From: Nocardiopsis sp. CC223A
GTDB taxonomy: Bacteria > Actinomycetota > Actinomycetes > Streptosporangiales > Streptosporangiaceae
Assembly (NCBI RefSeq): GCF_030766825.1
Contig: NZ_JASFDV010000014.1
Span: 38,986 to 102,985 of the forward strand
Length of the DNA: 64,000 nt
Direction of reading: 5' to 3'
Position 1 is the stretch's first letter, and each line of letters starts with the position of its first letter. The position numbers and the translations under genes are program-made. The notes beneath the pieces were generated by a model. That model made no database searches. It was not told where the DNA came from and was given only the letters and a program-made list of their open reading frames with translations. This document shows, one piece after another, positions 1 through 9,146 of this stretch.

Positions 1-390
1 GGGTTCTGCATGGGCGGCGGGTTCGCCCTGGCCACCGTCGCGGACTTCGACGCATCCGCCGTCAACTACGGGTTCACGCCCAAGAAGCTGGAACGCAGCC
101 TGGACCGGGCCTGTCCGGTGGTGGGCAGTTTCGGCGACCGCGACGCGGGTCTGCGCAGGGCCGCCGACGAACTGCGCGCCACCCTGGACGCCGCGGGCGT
201 CGTCAACGACATCAAGGAGTACCCCGGGGCCGGGCACTCCTTCCTCAACGAGGCGCCCAACGGGCCGAGGATCCTGCGCGCCGTGTTCCGGGCCATGCAC
301 ACCGGGCCGCACCCGGAGTCGGCGGTCGACGCCTGGCAGCGGATCGACGCCTTCCTCACCGAGCACCTGGCCGCCCCCTCCGAGCCCTGA
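1..390 (+). CDS. Dienelactone hydrolase family protein, C-terminal part
   Basis: The reading frame is already open at base 1, so the 5' part lies outside the window. The first residues read GFCMGGG, the nucleophile elbow of dienelactone hydrolases, where cysteine replaces the usual serine. An aspartate in GDRDAG and a histidine in GHSF follow at the spacing expected for the rest of the Cys-Asp-His triad. The family hydrolyses dienelactones or related esters in the cytoplasm; the substrate cannot be told from this fragment. The ATG at base 10 lies inside the active-site motif and is not the start. A strong hairpin (397-422) follows the stop codon. Confidence 0.85.
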   Translation, partial: GFCMGGGFALATVADFDASAVNYGFTPKKLERSLDRACPVVGSFGDRDAGLRRAADELRATLDAAGVVNDIKEYPGAGHSFLNEAPNGPRILRAVFRAMHTGPHPESAVDAWQRIDAFLTEHLAAPSEP

Positions 391-396
391 GACGGG

Positions 397-422
397 CGGG
401 GCCGGTGCACGCACCGGCCCCG
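397..422 (+). terminator. Hairpin terminator after dienelactone hydrolase
   Basis: A perfect 12-bp inverted repeat (arms 397-408 and 411-422, 2-nt spacer) sits 6 nt after the stop codon. There is no T-run, as is common in high-GC actinobacteria. Confidence 0.6.
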
Positions 423-446
423 CGGGAGAGGGCCGCGGCCGCGGAT

Positions 447-564
447 CGTCCGTAAACGGGGGATCCGCGGCCGAGGGCCGTCCGTAAGCGGGAGGTTCGC
501 TGCCGCGGGCCGTCCGTAAGCGGGAGGTTCGCGGCCGAGGACCGTCCGTTGAGGGCGGTGGCGG
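447..564. repeat. 32-bp tandem direct repeats
   Basis: Three adjacent 32-bp units begin at 447, 479 and 511, each opening with CGTCCGTAA. A truncated fourth copy starts at 543. Units 2 and 3 are nearly identical and unit 1 is more diverged. They fill the gap between two convergent genes. No function is visible. Confidence 0.75.
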
Positions 565-596
565 GTGACGGGCGGGTCGTGGCCGCCGGGCGGGCC

Positions 597-1733
597 TCAG
601 CCCGTCGGCCGCCGGGCGGGCGGCGGGACCGGGCGGCGCTCCCGGCCCGTGTAGTCGCTCAGCGGCCGGATGAGGGCGTTGGCCGCCTGCTGCTCCAGGA
701 TGTGCGCCGTCCATCCGGTGATCCGCGCCATCACGAACAGCGGCGTGAACGTCGGGATGTCGAAGCCCATCAGGTGGTAGGCGGGCCCCGCCGGGTAGTC
801 CAGGTTCGGGTGGATGCCCTTGCGGTCCAGCATCGCCCGCGCCAGCTCCCGGTACAGCTCCATCAGCCCGTCCGCGCCCTTGAGCCCCGCCATGGTCTCC
901 AGCGCCGCGTGCATGGTCGGGACCCGCGAGTCCCCGTTCTTGTACACCCGGTGCCCGAAGCCCATGATCCTGCGCTTCTCGGCCAGGGCCGCGTCCAGCC
1001 AGGCGCCGGCGCGGTCCGCGCTCCCGATCTCCTGGAACATGTGCATGACCGCCTCGTTGGCGCCGCCGTGCAGCGGGCCCTTGAGCGCCCCGACCGCGGC
1101 CGTCACCGAGCTGTAGATGTCCGACAGCGTGGAGGTCACCACCCGCGCCGTGAACGTCGACGCGTTGAAGCTGTGCTCGGCGTACAGCACCATCGACGTC
1201 TCGAAGCAGCGCACGACCTCGGCCGCGGGCACCTCCCCGAAGCACATGTGGAAGAAGTTCTCCACCAGGTCCAGGCCGGGGTCCGGCGGGATCGGGTCCA
1301 GTCCGCGGCGGCGCCGGTGGTCGGCGGCCACCACCACCGGCAGCCGGGCCAGCATCCGCTCGGCCTTGACCCGGTTGGCCCCGGGGGAGCCGTCCCCCTC
1401 CAGCGGGTCGTCCGCGCCCAGGTAGCTCACGGCGGTGCGCAGCACGTCCATGGGGTGGGCGGTCTCCGGCAGCCGCCGCAGCAGCTCCAGGGTGTGCCGG
1501 TCCAGGGCCCGGTGCGCCCGCTCGCGCGAGGTGAAGGCGCGCAGCTGGGCGGCGTCGGGCAGCTCCCCGTCCCACAGCAGGTACGCGACCTCCTCGAACG
1601 TGCAGGAGGCGGCCAGGTCCTGCACCGGGTAGCCGCGGTAGGTGAGGGAGTTGGTGGTCTGGTCCACCATGGAGATCTCGGTGGTGTCCACCACCACCCC
1701 GGCCAGGCCCTTGCGGATCGCCGTGTCGCTCAT
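597..1733 (-). CDS. prpC: 2-methylcitrate synthase / citrate synthase family
   Basis: Condenses propionyl-CoA (or acetyl-CoA) with oxaloacetate, the first step of the methylcitrate cycle. The 378-residue protein has the citrate synthase histidines in GPLHGGANE and GFGHRVYK and is short, like PrpC and type I Gram-positive citrate synthases. Sequence alone does not separate the two activities. The assignment as methylcitrate synthase rests on its position as last gene of a minus-strand set after prpD and prpB. The ATG at 1733 lies 17 nt beyond the prpB stop, which suggests co-transcription. The last dozen residues are Pro/Arg-rich. Confidence 0.85.
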   Translation of the reverse strand: MSDTAIRKGLAGVVVDTTEISMVDQTTNSLTYRGYPVQDLAASCTFEEVAYLLWDGELPDAAQLRAFTSRERAHRALDRHTLELLRRLPETAHPMDVLRTAVSYLGADDPLEGDGSPGANRVKAERMLARLPVVVAADHRRRRGLDPIPPDPGLDLVENFFHMCFGEVPAAEVVRCFETSMVLYAEHSFNASTFTARVVTSTLSDIYSSVTAAVGALKGPLHGGANEAVMHMFQEIGSADRAGAWLDAALAEKRRIMGFGHRVYKNGDSRVPTMHAALETMAGLKGADGLMELYRELARAMLDRKGIHPNLDYPAGPAYHLMGFDIPTFTPLFVMARITGWTAHILEQQAANALIRPLSDYTGRERRPVPPPARRPTG

Positions 1734-1749
1734 CGTGTCACCACATCCG

Positions 1750-2643
1750 TTAGAGAGTGAAGTCGTACACGTCGCCGTCGAAGGCGTTGTACGCGCGGTA
1801 GTCGAGGAGCTCGTAGAGGCGGGCCCGGGTCTGCATCCGGTCCACGAGGCCGGCCTGGGTGCCCTCGTCGCGCAGCGCCCGCAGCCCCTCCTCCACGGCG
1901 CCCATGGCCAGGCGCAGGGTGGTGACCGGGTAGATCACCAGGTTGAGCCCGAGGGACTCCAGCCGTTCGGCGGTGAGCAGCTCGCTCTTGCCGAACTCGG
2001 TCATGTTGGCCAGCAGCGGCACGTCGACCGCCTTGCGGAACGCCTCGAAGTCGGCGGGGCCGCGCATCGCCTCGGGGAAGACCATGTCGGCCCCGGCGTC
2101 GACGTAGGCCCTGGACCGCTCGATGGCGGCGTCCAGGCCCTCCACCCCGGCGGCGTCGGTGCGCGCGCAGATGACGAACCCGTCGTCGCGGCGGGCGGAC
2201 ACCGCGGCACGGATGCGGCGCACCATCTCGTCGGTGCCGACCACGGACTTGCCGTCCAGGTGACCGCAGCGCTTGGGGGCGACCTGGTCCTCCAGGTGGC
2301 AGCCGGCCAGCCCGGCGTCCTCCAGCGCCTGTACGGTGCGGGCGGCGTTCATGGGCTCGCCGAACCCGGTGTCGGCGTCGATGACCACGGGCAGGTCGGT
2401 GACCCGGGCGATCTGGGCGCCCCGCCCGGCCACCTCGGGCAGGGTGGTCAGGCCGATGTCGGGCAGCGCCAGGTCGGCGGCGATGACCGCGCCGGACACG
2501 TACGCCCCGTCGAAGCCCAGCTCCTGGATCAGGACGGCGGTCAGCGGGTTCATCGCCCCGGGGACCCGCAGCAGGCGGCCCGAGGCCAGGTCCTCGCGCA
2601 GGCGGCGGCGCTTCTCGCGGGGTGCGACGGTGGAGTGCAGCAT
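1750..2643 (-). CDS. prpB: Methylisocitrate lyase
   Basis: Cleaves 2-methylisocitrate to pyruvate and succinate, closing the methylcitrate cycle. The 297-residue protein belongs to the isocitrate lyase/PEP mutase superfamily. It carries the signature PKRCGHLDGK, with the catalytic cysteine in the KRCGH form usual in PrpB rather than the KKCGH form of isocitrate lyase, and an IDADTGFGE metal-binding stretch. The ATG (2643-2641) shares one base with the prpD stop (TGATG), so translation is coupled. The start begins MLHSTV. The frame stays open upstream, but that part lies inside prpD. Confidence 0.92.
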   Translation of the reverse strand: MLHSTVAPREKRRRLREDLASGRLLRVPGAMNPLTAVLIQELGFDGAYVSGAVIAADLALPDIGLTTLPEVAGRGAQIARVTDLPVVIDADTGFGEPMNAARTVQALEDAGLAGCHLEDQVAPKRCGHLDGKSVVGTDEMVRRIRAAVSARRDDGFVICARTDAAGVEGLDAAIERSRAYVDAGADMVFPEAMRGPADFEAFRKAVDVPLLANMTEFGKSELLTAERLESLGLNLVIYPVTTLRLAMGAVEEGLRALRDEGTQAGLVDRMQTRARLYELLDYRAYNAFDGDVYDFTL

Positions 2644-4142
2644 CAGAAGATCCCCTTGCTCCCGGAGGCGCCGAGCGGCTCGGCGGCGGTGAGGGTCAGC
2701 GCCCGCACCTCGTCCGCGGTCAGGTCGGGCAGGCGCTCCACCAGGTCCAGGAAGCGGTCCTGCTCGTCGGTGGTGACCACGCCGTCGGCGAGGGTGCGCA
2801 GCTTGGCGACGTAGTCGGGGCGGGTGAACGGGCGGGCGCCCAGCGGGTGGGCGTCGGCCATGGCGATCTCGTCCTCGATGACCGAGCCGTCGACCAGCTC
2901 CACCACGACGCGGCCGCCGAAGGCCTTCACCGCCGGGTCGGCGGAGTGGTACCGGCGGGTCCACTCCGGGTCCTCCACCGTGGAGACCTTGTGCCACAGC
3001 TCGACGGTGTCGGGGCGGGCCGCCCGCTCGGGGGCGTAGGACCGCTCGTGGTGCCAGGTGCCGTCCTGGAGGGCCACCGCGAAGATGTAGGCGATGGAGT
3101 GGTCCAGGGTCTCCCGGCTGGCCGTCGGGTCCATCTTCTGCGGGTCGCCCGAGCCGGTGCCGATCACGTGATGCGTGTGGTGGCTGGTGTGGATGGTGAC
3201 CGAGCGGACCTTCGCGGTGTCGCCGATCCCGGGCCCCAGCCGCCGGGCCAGGTCGATGAGGGCCTGGCTCTGGTACTCGGCGGAGTGCTCCTTGGTGTAG
3301 GTCTCCAGGATGCCGCGCTTGGGCTCGCCCGGGCCGGGCAGCTCCACGGTGTACTCGGCGCCGGGGCCGCCCAGCAGGTACGCGATGAACCCGTCCTCGC
3401 CCTCGTAGGCGGGGGAGGGCGCACCCTCGCCGCGCATCGCGCGGTCCGCGGCCTCCACGGCGACCTTCCCGGCGAACGCCGGGGCGTAGGCCTTCCAGCT
3501 GGAGATCTCGCCCTTGCGGGACTGGCGCGTGGTGGTGGTCAGGTGCAGCGCCTGCTGGACCGCCTGGTAGGTGGTCTCGGTGTCCAGCCCGAGCAGGGTG
3601 CCGATCCCGGCGGCGGCCGAGGGTCCCAGGTGCGCGATGTGGTCGATCTTGTGCTCGTGCAGGCAGATGCCGCGCACCAGCGCCACCTGGATCTCGTACC
3701 CGGTGGCGATGCCCCGCAGCAGGTCGCGTCCGGTGCGGCCGGTGTGCTGGGCGACGGCCAGGACCGGGGGGATGTTGTCGCCGGGGTGCGAGTAGTCGGC
3801 GGCCAGGTAGGTGTCGTGGAAGTCCAGCTCGCGCACGGCCACCCCGTTGGCCCAGGCGGCCCACTCGGGGGACAGCCGCACGTTCGCGGGCAGGCCCGCC
3901 ACGGCGGCGCCGGGCGCCGCCGGGTGGCGCAGTGCCTGGTCGCGGGCGCTCACCACGGGGCGGCGGTGCAGGGAGGCGGCGGAGACCGCGGCGTTGTCGA
4001 TGATCCGGTTGCCGATCATCTCGACCACGTCGGCGTCGAGCTCCACCGGGTCGGTCGCCACCGCGGCGATCCGGTGGGCGAGCTGTTCCTCCCCGGGCGG
4101 ACCCTCGGAACTGCGGTGGACACGGACGGTGTAACGGACCAT
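2643..4142 (-). CDS. prpD: 2-methylcitrate dehydratase, MmgE/PrpD family
   Basis: Dehydrates 2-methylcitrate in the methylcitrate cycle. The 499-residue protein matches the MmgE/PrpD fold and has the typical motifs GYEIQVAL and [10 protein letters not shown]. First gene of the operon. Two in-frame ATGs, 4142 and 4148, are possible. A GAAGGG ribosome site lies 6 nt before the ATG at 4142 but directly abuts 4148, so I chose 4142 (MVRYTV). The upstream region is shared with the divergent regulator gene and holds two direct repeats. Confidence 0.92.
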   Translation of the reverse strand: MVRYTVRVHRSSEGPPGEEQLAHRIAAVATDPVELDADVVEMIGNRIIDNAAVSAASLHRRPVVSARDQALRHPAAPGAAVAGLPANVRLSPEWAAWANGVAVRELDFHDTYLAADYSHPGDNIPPVLAVAQHTGRTGRDLLRGIATGYEIQVALVRGICLHEHKIDHIAHLGPSAAAGIGTLLGLDTETTYQAVQQALHLTTTTRQSRKGEISSWKAYAPAFAGKVAVEAADRAMRGEGAPSPAYEGEDGFIAYLLGGPGAEYTVELPGPGEPKRGILETYTKEHSAEYQSQALIDLARRLGPGIGDTAKVRSVTIHTSHHTHHVIGTGSGDPQKMDPTASRETLDHSIAYIFAVALQDGTWHHERSYAPERAARPDTVELWHKVSTVEDPEWTRRYHSADPAVKAFGGRVVVELVDGSVIEDEIAMADAHPLGARPFTRPDYVAKLRTLADGVVTTDEQDRFLDLVERLPDLTADEVRALTLTAAEPLGASGSKGIF

Positions 4143-4224
4143 GGTCATCCCTTCGCGGCGGTCGCTGTGCAACGAGAGTCGCATGCCGTCATCGCAGGTG
4201 AAAGGCCCTGAAAATGCTGGATTC

Positions 4225-4256
4225 CGCTAATCTTCGACGGCGTTTTCGCTAATCTT
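4225..4256. promoter_or_regulatory. Probable operator of the prp regulator
   Basis: The ten bases CGCTAATCTT occur twice, at 4225-4234 and 4247-4256, exactly 22 bp apart (two helical turns), in the 170-bp gap between divergent prpD and its neighbouring XRE-type regulator. This is the layout of a site bound by two dimers on one face of the DNA. The identity of the binding protein is inferred from position. Confidence 0.55.
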
Positions 4257-4312
4257 GCCAAGCCTCTGGAAGACACTTTCGGGTTAGCCTGGTGCGGACG
4301 AGAGGGGACGCC

Positions 4313-5722
4313 GTGCGCAAGGTCTTCGCGGGGGCGCGGCTGCGGCGGCTGCGCCAGGAGCGTTCGCTCAACCAGGCCGAACTCGCCCGGGAGCTGGGCA
4401 TCTCGGCCGCCTACCTCAACCAGATGGAGCACAACCACCGACCGCTGAGCGTGCCGGTGCTGCTGCGCATCACCGAGGCGTTCGGGGTGGACCCGGCGTT
4501 CTTCGCCGCCGAGGACACCACCCGGACCGTCGCGGAACTGCGCGAGGCCCTGGTGGACGTCCCCACCGGCGACCAGGTCACCCCCGGGGAGCTGGCCGAG
4601 CTGGCCGGGTCCATGCCCGGGGTCGCGCGTGCCCTCCTCGACCTGCACCGCCGCTACCGCGACGCCTCCGCGCAGGCGGCCGCGCTGGCCGAGGGGCGCG
4701 GCGCCGCGGCGGCGGCCGCGCCGATGGCGTACGAACAGGTCCGGGACTTCTTCTATGAGCGCCACAACTACATCGGCGAGCTGGACGAGTGCGCCGAGGG
4801 GCTGGCCCGGGAGGAGGGGGCCGTCCCCGGCAGACCCCGCGAGGCGCTGGCGCGGCTGCTGTCCGAGCGGCACGGGGTGCGGGTGGAGACCCGCGACGGC
4901 GGCGACCGGCGGCGGTCCTACGACTCCGAGCGTCGGGTGCTCACCCTCGCCTCCCGGCTGCGCCCGGGGCAACAGGCCTTCCAGATGGCCACCCAGTTCG
5001 CTTTCCTGGAGTACGGCGACCTGCTGACGGAGCTGGCGCGCGGGGAGGAGCTGCTCACCGGGCAGGCCGAGCGGCTGGCGCGGATCGGGCTGGCCGACTA
5101 CTTCGCCGGGGCGTTCGTGCTGCCCTACCGCGAGTTCCACGCGGCGGCCGAGGCCGAGCGCTACGACATCGAACTGCTCGCCGACCGGTTCGGGGTGGGG
5201 TTCGAGACGGTGTGCCACCGGCTGTCCACGCTCCAGCGGCCCCGGCTGACCGGGGTGCCGTTCTCGTTCGTGCGGGTGGACCGGGCCGGGAACATGTCCA
5301 AGCGGCAGTCGGCCACCGGGTTCCACTTCTCCCGCTCCGGCGGCACCTGCCCGCTGTGGAACGTGTACGCGGCGTTCTCCGCCCCGGGGGCGGTCCAGAC
5401 GCAGATCGCGGAGATGCCCGACGGGCGCTCGTACTTCTGGGTCGCCCGCACGGTGGGGCGCCGGTACGGCGGGCACCGGGGCCCGGGCAGGGCGTTCGCG
5501 GTCGGGCTGGGCTGCGAGCTGCGGCACGCACACCGGCTGGTCTACTCGGCGGGGCTCGCGCTGGACGACCCGCGCGCGGCCACCCCGATCGGTATGGGCT
5601 GCAAGGTGTGCGACCGCCCGGCCTGCCCGCAGCGCGCCTTCCCCCCGGCGGGGCGGCCGCTGCTGATCAACGAGAACGTCGGCTCCGTCGCCCCCTACCC
5701 GGTGGCGGACCCCCGGCCCTGA
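4313..5722 (+). CDS. ScfR/RamB-type XRE transcriptional regulator
   Basis: A 469-residue regulator with an N-terminal XRE helix-turn-helix (about residues 5-60; LNQAELARELGISAAYLNQMEH) and a long C-terminal part as in the short-chain fatty acyl regulator family (RamB, PrpR, ScfR). The end holds a cysteine cluster, MGCKVCDRPACPQRAF, typical of this family. Known members sense acyl-CoA or propionate status and control methylcitrate, glyoxylate or acetate genes. Its divergent position to prpDBC fits control of that operon. I chose the GTG at 4313 because GAGAGGGGA lies just upstream; a GTG at 4292 is in frame but lacks such a site. Confidence 0.88.
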   Translation: MRKVFAGARLRRLRQERSLNQAELARELGISAAYLNQMEHNHRPLSVPVLLRITEAFGVDPAFFAAEDTTRTVAELREALVDVPTGDQVTPGELAELAGSMPGVARALLDLHRRYRDASAQAAALAEGRGAAAAAAPMAYEQVRDFFYERHNYIGELDECAEGLAREEGAVPGRPREALARLLSERHGVRVETRDGGDRRRSYDSERRVLTLASRLRPGQQAFQMATQFAFLEYGDLLTELARGEELLTGQAERLARIGLADYFAGAFVLPYREFHAAAEAERYDIELLADRFGVGFETVCHRLSTLQRPRLTGVPFSFVRVDRAGNMSKRQSATGFHFSRSGGTCPLWNVYAAFSAPGAVQTQIAEMPDGRSYFWVARTVGRRYGGHRGPGRAFAVGLGCELRHAHRLVYSAGLALDDPRAATPIGMGCKVCDRPACPQRAFPPAGRPLLINENVGSVAPYPVADPRP

Positions 5723-8700
5723 TCACGTGATCGGCTCGCCCGGTCGGACGGCCTCCTCCACCCGGGAGGGGAGCGGGGCGGCCCGGCCCCGCGCGAACGC
5801 GGCCGTGTACTCCTCCACGCCCAGAATCCCGGCCGCGCGCCGGGCGATCCGGTCCACGTCACCCCGCTCGGCCTCCGGCAGGGGCGCGTCCAGCGCCTCC
5901 CGGGCGGCCGCCGCGGTGCCCAGCAGGGAGGCGGCCCGTTCCGCGTCCCCGACCGCCCCGCCGAGGGCCAGGGCCCCGGCCGTTCCCTCCAGGGCGAGGG
6001 CCACCGCCCGCGGGTCGCCGCCGCGCAGCGCGGTGGCCAGACCCCGCCGGTGCAGGTCCAGGGCCTGCGCGGCGTCCCCGCGTTGCTCGGCGCAGAACCC
6101 CAGCTCGGCCAGGATCAACGCCGCTCCGGGATCCGCGCCGAGCCGCAGGTTCCACACCAGCCAGGGCCGCAGGTGCCTCTCGGCCGCGGCCGGGTCCCCG
6201 CTGCGCCGGGCGGCCATGCCCAGGCCGATGGCGGCGAACTCCTGACCCGCCTGGTCACCGTGCTCCACGGCGATCCGCAGGGCGCGCCCGTGGAAGCCGT
6301 CCGCCCGTTCGAAGTCCCGCTCCAGCAGGGCGACGCGGCCCAGCCCGGCCAGGTGGCGCGAGAGTTCGCTCCACAGCATCAGCCCCTCCGCGACGCCGAC
6401 CGCCTCCCGGCGCATCGCCGCGGTCCGCCCCAGGTCGCCCCTGATCTCGGCGTGGACGGCGAGCGCGTCCAGTGCCTGGAGCCGCCCCCATCCGTCACCG
6501 AGCCCGTCGAACAGGGACAGGCTCCGTTCGCCGTCAGCGAGCAGCCCGGGCAGGTCGCCGCGGAAGTGCGCGATGTTCGCCCGGGTCGCGAGCGCGGCCG
6601 CCTCCACCCACGTGTCGCCGAGGGCGCGGGCGTCGCGCAGCGCGTCCCCCACCAGTGCCTCGGCGGTGTCCAGATCACCGAACCCCATGTGGGCGGAGCC
6701 CAGGAACCAGACGGCCCGGGCCAGGGCCACCCGTCCGGGCAGGTCGTCGGGCACGGCCCCGGCCGCAAGAGCGGTGCCGTACCCCGTCCCGGGAGCGGCG
6801 GCCCCGTGCACGTACAGCTCCAGTGCGGCCCGGGAACAGGCCGCCCTGACCTCCAGTGCCGACGGCGGCCCGGTCCACGGACCCGAGGTCCGCCGCCCGA
6901 CCGCGACGAACCTCTGTAGCGCCTCCCCGAACCGGCCGCGCAGGAACAGGTGCCAGGTGCCCGCCAGCGTCACCCGCAGGGCCGTCTCCGTGTCCCCGAG
7001 TTCCAGGGCGTGGTGCAGTGCGGTGCGCAGGTTGGCGTTCTCCGCGTCCAACAGGAGCAGCCGGCGGCGCTGCTCCCGCCCGATCAGGTGCGGGTCCGCC
7101 CGCTCCGCCAGGGCGGTGTAGTAGGCGGCGTGCGCGCGCCGGGCCGCGTCCCGTTCACCCGCCTCCGCCAGGCGTTCTGCGGCGTAGTCGGCCACCGACT
7201 CCAGCAGCCGGAAGCGCGGGCGGTCCGGGTCGGGGACGGCCACCACCAACGACCGCTCCACCAGGCGTTCCAACAGGTCGAAGACGTCTTCGGCGGCCAC
7301 TCCGGGGCCGGGGCACACCGCCTCCGCCGCCTCCAGGGTGCACCCCTCGGCGTGCACCGACAGGCGGCGCAGCACGGCACGCTCGGCCTCCGAGGCCAGC
7401 TCCCAGCTCCAGTCGATCACCGCCCGCAGGGTGCGCTGCCGGGCGGGGGCGTCCCGCCGCCGCCCGGCCAGCAGCCGGAACCGGTCGTCGATCCGCTCCA
7501 ACAACCCGTGCGCGCCCAGGGCCCGGATGCGCGCCGCCGCCAACTCCAGGGCCAGGGGGATGCCGTCCAGCCTGCGGCAGACCGTCACCACGGCGGTCAC
7601 GTTGTCGCCCGTCAGCCGGAAACCGGGGGAGGCCGCGGCGGCGCGTTCCGCGAACAGCCGGACCGCGTCCGACGCCAACGCCGCGTCGGGGTCGTCGTCG
7701 GTGCCGGGCAGGGCCAGGGGGCCCACCGACTCCAGCACCTCTCCGTCCACCGCGAGGGGCTCCCGCGTGGTGGCGAGCACCCGCACCCCGGGGGCCGCCC
7801 GCAGCAGGGCGGTGACCGTGCGGGCGGCGGACTCCACCACGTGCTCGCAGTTGTCCAGCACCAGCAGGGTCCGCCGGGCGGAGAGGGCGTCGCACAGCCG
7901 CGCCACCGGGTCGGCCTCCGAGGTGCCGCGGCCGCGCAGCCCCAGCGCGGCGCCCACCTCCTCGGCCACCGCGTCCGGTCCGGCGCCGGACTCCCGTTCC
8001 GGGCGCAGCCCGGCCAGCTCCACCAGCCACACCCCGTCGGGGTGGTCCGCGGAGCGCGCCTCGGCCACCGCCAGAGCGAGCCGGGTCTTGCCGACCCCGC
8101 CCGGGCCGGTGAGGGTGACCAGGCGATGGCGGCCCACCAGCCCGGTGACGCGGTCGAGCTCCGACGCCCGGCCCACCAGAGCGGTCGGCGGCAACGGCAG
8201 GTCGCCGCCCCCGCCCGCGGGGTGTGCGGCGGCGGGCGCGGCCAGGCCCGGGTCCTGCTCCAGGATCCGCTGGTACAGCGCGGCCGTCTCCGGCCCCGGG
8301 TCCGTCCCGAGTTCCTCGGCCAGCCGCTCCCGCAGATCGGCGTAGGAGGCCAGGGCGTCGGCCGCGCGGCCGGCCCGGTAGAGGGCGAGCATGTGGACGG
8401 CCCGCAGCGACTCCCGGAGCGGGTGCTCGCGGACCCGCTCCCCGAGCCCGTCCGCCACCAGTGCGTGCTCGCCCGCCTCCAACCTGGCCCGGGCCAGGTC
8501 CTCCACGGCGGTGAGCCGCCGCTCCTCCCAACGCGCGGCGACCGCCTCGGCGAGGTGGGCGCCGGCGGGGTCCGTGTCGAGGAGGTCCGCGAACGCCGGC
8601 CCCCGCCACAGGTCCAAAGCCTCCGAGAGCAGGGCGGCGCGTGCCCGGGGGTCCGCCGCGGCACGGGCCAGCTCGGTGAGCGCCGAGAACCGTCCGGCGT

Positions 8701-9004
8701 CCACACCGTCGGCCGACACCTCCAGCGCGTACCCGGGAGGACGGTGCGCCACCAGCTCCCGGCTGCCGGACTCGGCCCGCTCCAGGGTCCGGCGCAACTG
8801 CGACACCTTGGTCTGGAGGGTGTTCGCGGGGTTGGCGGGAAGCCCGTCGCCCCACAGGTGGTGGGCGAGCCGGTCGGTGGAGACCACCCGTCCGGGCTCC
8901 ATCAGAAGTGCGCTCAGCAGAGCCCGCACCTTCACCTCGGGGACCCGGACGAGGGTCCCCTCGTCGGTCCACACGGCCAGTGGTCCCAGCACCCCGAAAC
9001 GCAT
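5723..9004 (-). CDS. AfsR/SARP-family regulator with NTPase and TPR regions
   Basis: A 1093-residue activator. Residues 1-95 form an OmpR-type winged helix. About 100-250 form the bacterial transcriptional activator (BTAD) domain typical of SARPs. An NTPase follows with Walker A GPGGVGKTRLA (about residues 300-310) and Walker B-like LLVLDNCEHV. The C-terminal 400 residues are alpha-helical repeats of TPR type. The family activates antibiotic clusters or stress genes in actinomycetes by binding 11-bp-spaced direct repeats, and such repeats lie just upstream at 9052-9084. The ATG at 9004 begins MRFGVLGPL, a standard SARP start. Divergent from a flavoprotein-efflux pair, its likely target. Confidence 0.9.
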   Translation of the reverse strand: MRFGVLGPLAVWTDEGTLVRVPEVKVRALLSALLMEPGRVVSTDRLAHHLWGDGLPANPANTLQTKVSQLRRTLERAESGSRELVAHRPPGYALEVSADGVDAGRFSALTELARAAADPRARAALLSEALDLWRGPAFADLLDTDPAGAHLAEAVAARWEERRLTAVEDLARARLEAGEHALVADGLGERVREHPLRESLRAVHMLALYRAGRAADALASYADLRERLAEELGTDPGPETAALYQRILEQDPGLAAPAAAHPAGGGGDLPLPPTALVGRASELDRVTGLVGRHRLVTLTGPGGVGKTRLALAVAEARSADHPDGVWLVELAGLRPERESGAGPDAVAEEVGAALGLRGRGTSEADPVARLCDALSARRTLLVLDNCEHVVESAARTVTALLRAAPGVRVLATTREPLAVDGEVLESVGPLALPGTDDDPDAALASDAVRLFAERAAAASPGFRLTGDNVTAVVTVCRRLDGIPLALELAAARIRALGAHGLLERIDDRFRLLAGRRRDAPARQRTLRAVIDWSWELASEAERAVLRRLSVHAEGCTLEAAEAVCPGPGVAAEDVFDLLERLVERSLVVAVPDPDRPRFRLLESVADYAAERLAEAGERDAARRAHAAYYTALAERADPHLIGREQRRRLLLLDAENANLRTALHHALELGDTETALRVTLAGTWHLFLRGRFGEALQRFVAVGRRTSGPWTGPPSALEVRAACSRAALELYVHGAAAPGTGYGTALAAGAVPDDLPGRVALARAVWFLGSAHMGFGDLDTAEALVGDALRDARALGDTWVEAAALATRANIAHFRGDLPGLLADGERSLSLFDGLGDGWGRLQALDALAVHAEIRGDLGRTAAMRREAVGVAEGLMLWSELSRHLAGLGRVALLERDFERADGFHGRALRIAVEHGDQAGQEFAAIGLGMAARRSGDPAAAERHLRPWLVWNLRLGADPGAALILAELGFCAEQRGDAAQALDLHRRGLATALRGGDPRAVALALEGTAGALALGGAVGDAERAASLLGTAAAAREALDAPLPEAERGDVDRIARRAAGILGVEEYTAAFARGRAAPLPSRVEEAVRPGEPIT

Positions 9005-9051
9005 GGATCCAACCTAGCCGCGCGGCCGCGCACGGCCCGCCCCCGGGCCGC

Positions 9052-9084
9052 CGTCGGCGAACCGTCGGCGAACCGTGCGCGCCG
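9052..9084. promoter_or_regulatory. SARP-type 11-bp direct repeats
   Basis: CGTCGGCGAAC occurs twice in perfect tandem (9052-9062 and 9063-9073), followed by a decayed third unit (CGTGCGCGCCG, 9074-9084). SARP proteins are known to bind heptamers repeating every 11 bp. The tract lies between the SARP gene and the divergent flavoprotein gene. Confidence 0.55.
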
Positions 9085-9146
9085 ACCGGTGGAGTGGTCC
9101 CACAGCGGGCGGACGAGGCGCCCGCCGGACCGGGAGGGGACCTCCG

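Noticed and set aside
447..564. Possible CRISPR array
   Set aside because: Units are directly adjacent, with no unique spacers and no cas genes in the window.
597..1733. Housekeeping citrate synthase of the TCA cycle
   Set aside because: It sits in an operon with prpB and prpD, so methylcitrate synthase is more likely; sequence alone cannot decide.
5055..5531. Long minus-strand open frames opposite the prp regulator and similar ones opposite most genes
   Set aside because: They are shadow frames caused by GC-rich third positions; compositions are Arg/Pro/Ala-rich and no motifs or ribosome sites support them.
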